Positions 1 through 5,852 of a stretch of DNA of 7,791 nt are shown piece by piece. The stretch is from CAZLMW01 sp964560875 (GTDB taxonomy: Bacteria > Myxococcota_A > UBA9042), in contig CAZLMW010000209.1 in the NCBI GenBank assembly GCA_964560875.1, positions 1-7,791 on the forward strand. Reading direction: 5' to 3'. Within the stretch, counting starts at the first letter, position 1. The number at the start of each line of letters is the position of its first letter. A program made the translations under genes and the position numbers. A model generated the notes under the pieces. The model had not been told where the DNA came from. It saw nothing but the letters and a program-made list of their open reading frames with translations, and did not search any database.

Positions 1-72
1 TCCGTCGGCGTCGATGCGGGTTCCGTCGCCGTCGATGCCAGTTCGAGCGCCGATGCGAGTTCGAGCGCCGAT
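1..72 (+). repeat. Short in-frame tandem repeats coding the Ser/Ala/Asp linker
   Basis: Two small in-frame repeats lie head to tail. Bases 1-21 and 22-42 encode SVGVDAG and SVAVDAS. Bases 37-54 and 55-72 are an 18-base duplication differing at one position, each encoding ASSSAD. They form a flexible linker of the kind placed between a lipoprotein or signal anchor and the folded part in secreted deltaproteobacterial proteins. The repeats probably arose by slippage and may vary in number between strains. Confidence 0.7.
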
Positions 73-1296
73 GTCGGATCCGGGGCATGCGCCAACGCTG
101 GTGATTGCCCCGCGACGGGCTCCAAGTGCGTAGTTGCCGCGTGCAAGAGCGGTGTCTGCACGACCACGCCCGCCAAGGACTTCGCCGTATGCGGCACCCA
201 CAAAATCTGCCTGTCCGGTCTGTGCAAGACCCGTTGGGCGACGCGGATCTCCGCCGGTTACCAGGCGACGTGTGCCGTGCGCGCGGACGGGTCGGTGATG
301 TGCTGGGGCGACAACACAAACGGCGCGCTGGGCGACGGCAAACCGGGCAGCAATCCCGTTTCGCATACGCCCGTTGCTGTCAAAGGCATGACCAGCGCTG
401 TCGACGTCGCTGTCGGGCAGGGCCACGCGTGCGTGCGCAAGAGCAATGGCGAGCTGTGGTGCTGGGGCCGCGGCGTGCAGGGCCAGCTTGGCAACGGCAG
501 CACGAAGAACAAGTGGACACCCGAGCAGGTGAGCCTCATCAAACCCGCCACCGCCATCGCCACCGGTGCGCGCCACTCGTGTGGGCTGATCGACGGCGCA
601 CCGTGGTGCTGGGGCAGCAACACCCACAAGCAGGCCGGCAGCGGTGGCACTACGCTCAAGACGCCCAACAAGGTGAACGCGAGCGCCATCAAGTCGCTGT
701 TCGCCGGCTACGACAACACCTGCCTCGTCAAGGGCGGCGCCGCTCAATGCTGGGGTGCCAATATCGAGGGGCAGCTCGCCAACGGCAAGAAGGGCTTTTT
801 CGAGTCCAGCGCCAGCCCGCTCAAGGTGCTGCTGCCGGACAGTGCCTCCCATCTCGCGGTCGGCGATGGCTTCATCTGTGCGCTGATCGGCGGCGGCAAG
901 GTCCGTTGCTGGGGCGACGGCTCAGCGGGTCAATTGGGCCACGGGCTCAAGTCCGACAGCACCACCGCGGTCCACGTCATCGGCGTCTTCGGCGCGACCG
1001 ACCTCGCCGCCGGGCAGGGTCACGCTTGCGTCGTGCAGCTCAAGGGCCAGGTCTGGTGTTGGGGCCGCGGGGTCGAAGGCCAGCTTGGCCTCGATCCGAC
1101 GAAGGGCAACCAGACCAAGGTTCAACAGGTGCCCGGCGTCACGGACGCCATCGCGGTCACAGCGGGCGCGTATCACACTTGCGCGCTCACAAAGACCGGC
1201 GAAGTCCTTTGTTGGGGGCAGGGCAAACACGGCGAGCTCGGGCACGGCAAGACCGCGGGATCGCACGTGCCCGTGTCCGTCGTCGGCTCCAAGTAG
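1..1296 (+). CDS. RCC1-repeat beta-propeller protein with Cys-rich N-terminal module (5' partial)
   Basis: The frame is open from the first base of the window, so the true start and any signal peptide lie upstream; it ends at TAG 1294-1296. The visible protein begins with a Ser/Ala/Asp linker, then a Cys-rich stretch with spacing C-x5-C-x6-C-x4-C-x4-C-x10-C-x5-C-x4-C. Seven RCC1-type repeats follow, each with a CWG motif and usually a G-(Q/E)-L-(G/A)-like tail: CWGDNTNGALG, CWGRGVQGQLG, CWGSNTHKQAG, CWGANIEGQLA, CWGDGSAGQLG, CWGRGVEGQLG, CWGQGKHGELG. Seven repeats match a closed seven-bladed propeller. Each blade carries a Cys in the 'TCAV/HACV' strand and one in CWG, suggesting intrablade disulfides and hence an extracytoplasmic location (inference). 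Such proteins are abundant in Myxococcota as surface or secreted proteins; the ligand is unknown. No catalytic residues are expected. Family assignment is firm; function is not. Confidence 0.93.
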   Translation, partial: SVGVDAGSVAVDASSSADASSSADVGSGACANAGDCPATGSKCVVAACKSGVCTTTPAKDFAVCGTHKICLSGLCKTRWATRISAGYQATCAVRADGSVMCWGDNTNGALGDGKPGSNPVSHTPVAVKGMTSAVDVAVGQGHACVRKSNGELWCWGRGVQGQLGNGSTKNKWTPEQVSLIKPATAIATGARHSCGLIDGAPWCWGSNTHKQAGSGGTTLKTPNKVNASAIKSLFAGYDNTCLVKGGAAQCWGANIEGQLANGKKGFFESSASPLKVLLPDSASHLAVGDGFICALIGGGKVRCWGDGSAGQLGHGLKSDSTTAVHVIGVFGATDLAAGQGHACVVQLKGQVWCWGRGVEGQLGLDPTKGNQTKVQQVPGVTDAIAVTAGAYHTCALTKTGEVLCWGQGKHGELGHGKTAGSHVPVSVVGSK

Positions 1297-1298
1297 AC
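1264..1298 (+). repeat. Direct repeat, copy 1 (3' end of RCC1 gene)
   Basis: These 35 bases encode HVPVSVVGSK, the stop codon and two further bases. They recur at 1956-1990 with two mismatches. The last 23 bases of each copy (1276-1298 and 1968-1990) are identical. Weaker similarity extends upstream (TAGS against TAAS) and a few bases downstream. Both mismatches fall at third codon positions and are synonymous (Pro and Val), as expected for paralogous coding sequence rather than an insertion-generated duplication. Confidence 0.85.
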
Positions 1299-1307
1299 GC
1301 TCTGTCG

Positions 1308-1427
1308 TCCGGCGGCAAGCCCAAGTGCAAGACAGCCGCGCCGTGCCTTGCCCCCAAGTGCGACGTGGTCAACGGAGCCTGCAGTTATCCAACCAAGCTG
1401 CTCGGCGCGCCGTGCGACGACCTTCAG
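1308..1427 (+). pseudogene. Orphan Cys-rich module fragment, probable head of a decayed RCC1 paralogue
   Basis: Immediately after the RCC1 stop, another forward frame reads like genuine protein: GGKPKCKTAAPC, then C-x4-C-x6-C-x10-C ending GAPCDD (Cys codons at 1326, 1344, 1359, 1380 and 1413). The last four cysteines match the spacing in the Cys-rich module ahead of the RCC1 repeats at the start of the window (C-x4-C-x4-C-x10-C). There is no start codon or ribosome binding site in front of it. Coding character ends at about 1427, where the convergent lipoprotein gene stops. I read it as a remnant of the N-terminal module of a second RCC1-type gene. A frameshifted C-terminal extension of the upstream gene is less likely, because the same stop context is conserved in the copy at 1956-1990. 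Confidence 0.6.
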
Positions 1428-1430
1428 AGC

Positions 1431-1861
1431 CTACGGCGCGAAGAACTGCTTGGTAATGACCTTGCGCTCCGGACCCCATCCTTTGGCCGTCAAATAGCTG
1501 TATTGGTAGCCGATGTTGGTGGTCGTGCCCGCGGGTAGAACCGTCAGCCGCAGCCGGTCACCGGCGTTCTTGAATGTGATTTTTTGAACGCGCCCGGCAT
1601 CTTGGCGATACCGTCGGAGCCGCTTTTCGCCTTCGTCGTCAGGGTCTTGCCGGACGAGGTGCCGCCGCCGTCCTTGCAGTGGTTCATCTGCATGCCAAAC
1701 GTCACCTCCACCCCCGGGTTCGGCTTGCCGCTGTAATCCTGCACTTCGGCCACCAGCTGCACCTCGCGATGCATGTGCGTCACCGTCGTTTGAGAGCAGT
1801 CCGATTCGCACCCCATCAGCCCACCGATAACGGCGAACGCAACCATTCCCAGAATTCGCAT
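1431..1861 (-). pseudogene. Small lipoprotein with Ig-like fold, interrupted by a frame change
   Basis: The start is ATG at 1861-1859, chosen because GGAGG lies 5 bases upstream and a clear lipoprotein signal follows: MR, a hydrophobic stretch from Ile3 to Met16, and lipobox LMGC with Cys18 as the lipidation site and Glu at +2. The mature part (VQLVAEVQDYSGKPNPGVEV...) resembles a bacterial Ig-like beta-sandwich (D-x-x-G-x-P-x-x-G-V-x-V strand pattern). In the starting frame the protein ends early at TGA 1546-1544, after 105 residues. After Lys94 the natural continuation ITFKNAGDRLRLTVLPAG, ending in KQFFAP, is in the -1 frame and stops at TAG 1433-1431. The joined product would be 143 residues. 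The switch falls exactly on six consecutive A on the coding strand (plus-strand T 1580-1585). It may be a pseudogene, a homopolymer sequencing error, or slippage. Function unknown; surface or periplasmic location inferred. Confidence 0.72.
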
Positions 1862-1866
1862 TTCGT

Positions 1867-1871
1867 CCTCC
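1867..1871 (-). promoter_or_regulatory. Ribosome binding site of the lipoprotein gene
   Basis: On the minus strand GGAGG sits 5 bases before ATG 1861. It is the clearest Shine-Dalgarno match in the window, and it decides this start over the longer in-frame opening at 1984, which would put 41 non-signal-like residues ahead of the lipoprotein signal. Confidence 0.75.
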
Positions 1872-1904
1872 AAGTCGGGTGTTCGAAGGGGATGCAGGCG
1901 GGAG

Positions 1905-1988
1905 GGAGTCTCAACGGAACCGCGGGTGAGCGGCGTCGCTGGGACCGCGGCGTCCCACGTGCCGGTTTCCGTCGTCGGCTCCAAGTAG
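1905..1988 (+). pseudogene. C-terminal tail fragment of an RCC1-type paralogue
   Basis: In this forward frame the sequence reads STEPRVSGVAGTAASHVPVSVVGSK followed by TAG 1986-1988 (the run is split here as STEPRVSGVAG and TAASHVPVSVVGSK). The end matches the last residues of the complete RCC1 protein (TAGSHVPVSVVGSK, stop). The part before it resembles an RCC1 inter-blade linker. There is no start codon or CWG repeat nearby. It overlaps the upstream leader of the minus-strand lipoprotein gene. It is best explained as the surviving 3' end of a second RCC1 gene whose middle was lost or replaced; the fragment at 1308-1427 would be its head. Confidence 0.62.
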
Positions 1989-1990
1989 AC
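1956..1990 (+). repeat. Direct repeat, copy 2
   Basis: This is the partner of 1264-1298: 33 of 35 bases match, in the same orientation, 692 bases downstream. The two copies bracket the Cys-rich fragment and the lipoprotein gene. With an exact 23-base core they could also recombine and delete the intervening segment. Confidence 0.85.
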
Positions 1991-2204
1991 CGCTTGATGG
2001 GCGCGGCCCGGGTCGCTACGTAGCGCACGTGGTCACGCCGCTGGCACGGCCGCATGTCGACTCACCACCAGGCCACCGAGAAGCTCGAGGGTCGCCGGAC
2101 ACCGCCTGTCTGACTGCGGGTGCGGATCCCCTTGGTTGGACTCAGGGCCGGGTGGTAGCGTCTCGAGAGAACCAAATACCGATCGCTCCGCGAGCTTGCC
2201 TCCA
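1991..2204. other. Intergenic region with no supported gene
   Basis: Between the RCC1 tail remnant and the next gene I see no convincing coding sequence, RNA gene or strong promoter. The only small open frame is 19 codons from ATG 2054 to TGA 2111, with no ribosome binding site. If the next gene really starts at TTG 2136, the gap is shorter. Confidence 0.5.
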
Positions 2205-3773
2205 ATGACGACGCATGCGGGATCCGCACCCGCCACCGAGAATACGCCTGCCCCTGCCGCTGGCCCGGCTCCCTCCGCGGTCACCCCTACGCCTGCGACC
2301 GGGCTGCGCGCCGGCCTGAATACGATGAACTACGCGGCCGGTGCCGCGGCCGTCGATCCAAACAATCGCGCTGGATACAGCCGGCAGTCCGAGGCGATGT
2401 CGCCGGATCGAGGCTCTGGACGATCCGGCGCACGCGAACTGCCAGGCCCTTCAAGCGCCGATGCCCTGATCGGCTCGCCAGGCGACAGCGAACAGGCGTC
2501 TTGCGCCGGGCCCGATGAGCTGTGGACCTGGTTCCATCAGCGCTTCAACGACGTCTTCACATCGGTCCTTCACGCTTTCAACGCGGTCCCAGACGCCGAC
2601 GGCGTGGCCCGTGTTCCGGCAGACGAGCTCCGTTGCCTGTTCACGATGACAGAGCGCGATAAGCTGCTCGGCTACTTCCTCACCGATGAAATCCCCGAGA
2701 GGTTGTTCAACGACGGCCCGGTTGGTGGCACATCCGCCCAGCAGCGAATCCTGCTGGCGAGTCACATCCTGACCAACGGCCGCTACGACCCTGCATCGGA
2801 AACGGCCCGCATTCACGCCCGCATGTGCGGACACTGGGTCGAGATCGTCAACTCGTATGCCGGCGCGGTGACGGCCGATGCGTCCGGAGTGATCGACAGC
2901 TACGACCACGACGGCAACGTCGTTTTGGGGCAAGGCGAGGACGATGTGCAGCACGAGGCCCGCAAGAACCGAAGCGGACCCGGCGTCGGCCGAGAGAACT
3001 GGATTCCGCTTCCGATCGACGACTTCGACAGTTTGAACGCCGGCGATTGGTTGTACATGTGCAACGACAACGGCACGGGCGGCGGCAACCACTCCGTCGT
3101 CTTCAACAGCTGGGTAGACACAGCGCCCGTCGGCCGCGGCCGCGCCCGGCACCGCACCGCGAACTGCTTCAGCCAATGGAGTCCGGAGCGCGGCGGAGAG
3201 GAGCACACCGTCAAATTTGGCGAGGCGTTGGTGCCTGGGCGCCGCATCTACCCGATCACCCGCGTCCGTCGCGTCCCCGAGAACACGCGCCCGGCGACGA
3301 CAGTGGCCGAGCTCCTGCCGCGGATGGGCGAGGGAGACGTTGGCCGGCGCAACGCCCGGTTCGTTGGTCGGCAGTCGAGCCGCCGCCATGGGCCGGTCGA
3401 TATCGAGCGCCTGATCGACTGGCTGATGACGACCAACGCCGCGATGGTCGGCGCGCTGTCAAACCGTCTCGATGAGCACCAGGCGACGTTGCTCGCCGAT
3501 GCCAACGACGACCGTGAGCTCGAGCAGCTGATCCGGCTCAATGAGCGCCTTACCCGGCTCAAGCGCGGCGATAGCGCCCTGGACCGGACCGCTGAACGCG
3601 ACGGTCAGGACGCCGAGCATCGCGGCTATCGGACCGCTCATGGCCGGATCTCCCGCGATGAGCTGTACGGCATGCGCAACGGCTCCATCCGGACGATTCG
3701 GCGAGGCACAACAGGCCTTCTGCAGAACGTCCGGCCGTTGCCGCCATGGTCCGATCTCCGAGACGCTGGCTAG
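2205..3773 (+). CDS. Putative papain-like Cys/His hydrolase with Pro/Ala-rich N terminus; possible exported effector
   Basis: ATG 2205 gives 522 residues; an in-frame TTG at 2136 would add 23. Neither has a good ribosome binding site. I prefer the ATG because it opens directly into the Thr/Pro/Ala-rich segment MTTHAGSAPATENTPAPAAG. Next comes LRAGLNTMNYAAGAAAVDP (about 37-55), a short motif reminiscent, from memory, of N termini of deltaproteobacterial proteins linked to contractile injection systems. The core (about 120-360) includes RMCGHWVEIVNSYAGA with Cys208 at the start of a helix, then LNAGDWLYMC with Asp281 and GGGNHSVVFNSW with His296. This Cys-then-GD(W)-then-His order resembles papain-like amidases and peptidases (CHAP, NlpC/P60 class). 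The last 150 residues are charged and probably helical, with heptad-like stretches. No signal peptide or membrane segment is visible, so export would need a dedicated machine. The gene is real by codon bias; the enzymatic role is an inference, and a structural or otherwise non-enzymatic role is possible. Confidence 0.8.
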   Translation: MTTHAGSAPATENTPAPAAGPAPSAVTPTPATGLRAGLNTMNYAAGAAAVDPNNRAGYSRQSEAMSPDRGSGRSGARELPGPSSADALIGSPGDSEQASCAGPDELWTWFHQRFNDVFTSVLHAFNAVPDADGVARVPADELRCLFTMTERDKLLGYFLTDEIPERLFNDGPVGGTSAQQRILLASHILTNGRYDPASETARIHARMCGHWVEIVNSYAGAVTADASGVIDSYDHDGNVVLGQGEDDVQHEARKNRSGPGVGRENWIPLPIDDFDSLNAGDWLYMCNDNGTGGGNHSVVFNSWVDTAPVGRGRARHRTANCFSQWSPERGGEEHTVKFGEALVPGRRIYPITRVRRVPENTRPATTVAELLPRMGEGDVGRRNARFVGRQSSRRHGPVDIERLIDWLMTTNAAMVGALSNRLDEHQATLLADANDDRELEQLIRLNERLTRLKRGDSALDRTAERDGQDAEHRGYRTAHGRISRDELYGMRNGSIRTIRRGTTGLLQNVRPLPPWSDLRDAG

Positions 3774-3830
3774 CAAGACGATCCACGACCCATTGCACAC
3801 ATCGAGGCGTGCAGTCGCCCTCGGATGCGT

Positions 3831-3868
3831 GGCTGTCTTTGATTTGCGCGGCTGTCTTCGATTTGCGC
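3831..3868 (+). repeat. 19-base tandem repeat, two copies
   Basis: The unit GGCTGTCTTTGATTTGCGC occurs at 3831-3849 and again at 3850-3868 with one change (T3840 to C3859). A truncated third copy begins at 3869 (GGCTCTC). It lies in the 213-base gap between the putative hydrolase gene and the topoisomerase-like gene, and no gene reads through it convincingly. It may be a slippage product or a tandem protein-binding site. The rest of the gap holds an A-rich stretch (about 3933-3946) and no clear Shine-Dalgarno sequence before ATG 3987. Confidence 0.75.
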
Positions 3869-3986
3869 GGCTCTCTCGGCGTGCTCCGGCGCAACGTGAT
3901 CCCCGGCACCGCCTCGGCCCCAGAACCACGAGACAAAAGCAAAAAACCACCTTGCCCGATTTCTACATCACCTCCACCATTCATCG

Positions 3987-5060
3987 ATGCCGCGTCCCCA
4001 GATCCCACCAACCAGACAGGCCATCCTCACCCAACTATCCATTCACCCCCACGACCGCGATCTCCGCACCCTTACCGGCCCGGAACTCCTCGCTCTCTTT
4101 GGCTCGCCACGAAGCGGTAAACTCGTCACCACCCGCCTCATCCGCAACCTCGCCTACCAGGCATGGCAACGCATCCGCTCCGGCGATGAACCGCCGATCA
4201 AAGGCAACGTCCGCAGCTTCTGGTACCGCTTCGTCAAACCCGCGGTCATGCGCGTACCGGCCCGTGACCGCAACTGCGGCAACCCCGATGAGATGACAAG
4301 CGCCGTTCTCGCCGACCTGATCGAGCACCGGCGCCTGTTCGACTACGAGGACTTCGGCTTCACCGACGAGAACTGGCGGAACCGGGCGATCGGCCTGCGC
4401 CGGCCCCATGTCCTGGCTTTTGCTGAGAAGACCGCCCACGTCCGCCTGCTCGCCCGCCTGCGTCGACGACTCGGCGTCTCATTCGTGGCACTCGGCGGCG
4501 CGCCGAGCGCTTGCACCAGCGAATACACCGCCAAACAGCTCCTTGCTGCCTTGCCCGCGGACGAGGATGGCAAACACTCTGAAGTTCACCTCGTCGGTCT
4601 GGTCGACTACGACCCTTCTGGCGCACTGATTGCCCGCGCGTTCGTCGAGCAGCTGGCCAGCTTCGGTCTGGATGTGTCGAGCGTGCAATTGGTGGTCGGG
4701 CCGCGGGCCTACACCGAATCCGCCCTGCAACTGGCCGCATTGCCGTTGCGCGATGGTCCGCGTACGCGTCGGTGGCTGTCTGACGGCGGCGGCATCGCCG
4801 GCGAGGCGCTCGGTCTTTCCGTCGAATCCCTGCCGGACAAGCGGTTGGAGTCGTTGATGGCAGCGGCGATTCGACGTGTCGCGCCCAATCCCAAGCACGT
4901 GACGCTACCCGGCGGTGAGCGGATCGCCCGAGCCGAGGCTGACAACGCGCTGGTCATCCGCGCCGATGACCTCGGACCGGCGGTGCTGTCGGAGGTCGCC
5001 GATGGAAGGACCGTGCTCATCGTCGAGGACGGCGCGGTCGTGGCGGTTCTCGGACGCTGA
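3987..5060 (+). CDS. Stand-alone topoisomerase VI subunit A / Spo11-like protein with Toprim domain
   Basis: The product has 357 residues, from ATG 3987 to TGA 5058-5060. The start has no clear ribosome binding site but fits the protein's organisation. The N-terminal part holds GNVRSFWYRFVKP (about 73-85), which aligns by eye with the R-x-x-(F/Y)-Y-R region of TopoVI-A/Spo11 winged-helix domains; Tyr80 is the candidate DNA-cleaving tyrosine. A Toprim domain follows: VLAFAEKTAH with the conserved acidic Glu147, then VALGGAPS, then LVGLVDYDPSG with Asp207 and Asp209 as the DxD metal-binding pair in the D-x-D-P-x-G form typical of TopoVI-A. In the family, the A subunit breaks DNA through a tyrosine-phosphodiester bond and needs a GHKL ATPase partner; no such partner is in this window. 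The DxDPxG form argues against JetD of Wadjet. It could act as a 'Mini-A'-type enzyme or a nuclease-like defence component (inference). The fold is fairly sure, the activity is not. Confidence 0.85.
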   Translation: MPRPQIPPTRQAILTQLSIHPHDRDLRTLTGPELLALFGSPRSGKLVTTRLIRNLAYQAWQRIRSGDEPPIKGNVRSFWYRFVKPAVMRVPARDRNCGNPDEMTSAVLADLIEHRRLFDYEDFGFTDENWRNRAIGLRRPHVLAFAEKTAHVRLLARLRRRLGVSFVALGGAPSACTSEYTAKQLLAALPADEDGKHSEVHLVGLVDYDPSGALIARAFVEQLASFGLDVSSVQLVVGPRAYTESALQLAALPLRDGPRTRRWLSDGGGIAGEALGLSVESLPDKRLESLMAAAIRRVAPNPKHVTLPGGERIARAEADNALVIRADDLGPAVLSEVADGRTVLIVEDGAVVAVLGR

Positions 5061-5081
5061 TACAGCGGCCCGCACGGAGAG

Positions 5082-5101
5082 TGGTCTGAGTTCGCAGACC
5101 A
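5082..5101. terminator. Hairpin between convergent genes, possible bidirectional terminator
   Basis: TGGTCTG (5082-5088) pairs perfectly with CAGACCA (5095-5101) around a six-base loop AGTTCG. It lies in the 60-base gap where the topoisomerase-like gene and the minus-strand Cys-rich gene end facing each other, the expected place for a shared terminator. Neither side has a T-run, so intrinsic termination is uncertain. Confidence 0.4.
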
Positions 5102-5120
5102 AAGCCGCGGCCCGAAGTCG

Positions 5121-5852
5121 TTACGGCTTGGGGCAAGTGGACTGGCAGATGCCGCTGACGCATTTCTTGCCGGAGCCGCAGAGGTTTTTCGACGTGTAGT
5201 TGCTGGCGCAGGCTTCCCCCACTTTCGGCGGGGACACGCACTTGTTCTTGGCGCAATACAGGTTGTAGCGACAGGGGACACCGGTGCCGCAGTACTCGCC
5301 GACAGAGCTGAATCGCCAGCACGTTGGCTTCTTGGCCCCGCCGATCGGATACCACCGGCAGCTCGCGGAGCCCATGCACGACGAATAGACGTCAGGGGCG
5401 CACGCCTGACCGTGCATGGGGCGCTGAACACAGGTTCCGACCTTCGCGCCGGACGCCACCTTGCAGAACAGGTCGGTGCCCTTGCATTGGCGCGGTCCCT
5501 TGCACGGTTGACCGCAGCCCGCCTCCTCCATGCACATGCCCTTGTAATGGGGCAGCGTAGAGCCCGCCTTGAACGGTACGTCGAGGTGGGGCGGCGAGCA
5601 CACGAGGCCGAGGGCACAGGGTTTGTTGTCCGGCCTGTGGCTCAACTTGCGCGCATTGCATGCCGCGCCCTTCGGCAACCTTTTGCCACAGACACCCGGT
5701 GGTGCGTTAAACGCGTCGCTGATGGGAATGAGGCACGCCAGTCCATGTGCGCAGCGCTTGGCACCGACGTTGCACTTATCGCTCCCGCTCGCAAGCGCAA
5801 TCGGGTGCGGATCGTTTGAGTCGGGCTCTCTGAGGAACCGAGGAAGGTGCAA
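5121..5852 (-). CDS. Cysteine-rich, secreted-type protein of unknown function; 5' end uncertain
   Basis: The frame stops at 5123-5121 and ends GICQSTCPKP. There are 26 cysteines in about 243 residues, in repeating units such as C-A-x-G-L-x-C, followed by G-x-C and G-x-A-C (for example KRCAHGLACL, KPCALGLVCS, VPCRYNLYCAKNKC, NLCGSGKKCVSGIC). This resembles the Dickkopf-like or disintegrin-like Cys-rich modules common in predicted secreted Myxococcota proteins; function is generally unknown. No ATG lies near the sensible N terminus. TTG 5852 (shown here) is the nearest plausible start, and an in-frame GTG is at 5909; the frame stays open into the neighbouring kinase gene, but that part is non-coding in character. 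No signal peptide is visible, although all these cysteines need an oxidising compartment. ALASGSDKC just before the first Cys could be the end of a lost signal peptide. Either the N terminus is truncated or frameshifted, or the start is atypical. Confidence 0.72.
   Translation of the reverse strand: MHLPRFLREPDSNDPHPIALASGSDKCNVGAKRCAHGLACLIPISDAFNAPPGVCGKRLPKGAACNARKLSHRPDNKPCALGLVCSPPHLDVPFKAGSTLPHYKGMCMEEAGCGQPCKGPRQCKGTDLFCKVASGAKVGTCVQRPMHGQACAPDVYSSCMGSASCRWYPIGGAKKPTCWRFSSVGEYCGTGVPCRYNLYCAKNKCVSPPKVGEACASNYTSKNLCGSGKKCVSGICQSTCPKP

Noticed and set aside
105..1538. Forward open frame of 477 codons
   Set aside because: Up to 1296 it is an Arg-rich shadow of the RCC1 gene. Only the short Cys-rich piece after 1300 is protein-like, and it is listed as a fragment.
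1264..1990. Attachment sites of an integrative element
   Set aside because: Direct repeats at a gene's 3' end are suggestive, but there is no integrase between them, and the synonymous differences and Cys-rich fragment fit paralogue decay better.
2054..2113. 19-codon open frame starting MSTHHQATEK
   Set aside because: Too short, no ribosome binding site, and no support beyond a start and a stop.
2451..3389. Minus-strand open frame of 312 codons
   Set aside because: It is antisense to the putative hydrolase gene, which has better codon bias and recognisable structure; no motifs in the antisense product.
3541..4296. Forward open frame of 251 codons bridging the hydrolase and topoisomerase-like genes
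   Set aside because: It overlaps both genes out of frame, is rich in Ser/Pro/Thr/Arg, and has no motif; a shadow frame.
3987..5060. JetD (Wadjet) identity for the Toprim protein
   Set aside because: The motif is VDYDPSG as in TopoVI-A rather than the D-x-D-T-x-G form expected of JetD, and no jetA, jetB or jetC neighbours are visible.
4709..5617. Minus-strand open frame of 302 codons
   Set aside because: It overlaps the topoisomerase-like gene on the opposite strand and the Cys-rich gene out of frame; Arg/Ser/Pro-rich with no domain signature.
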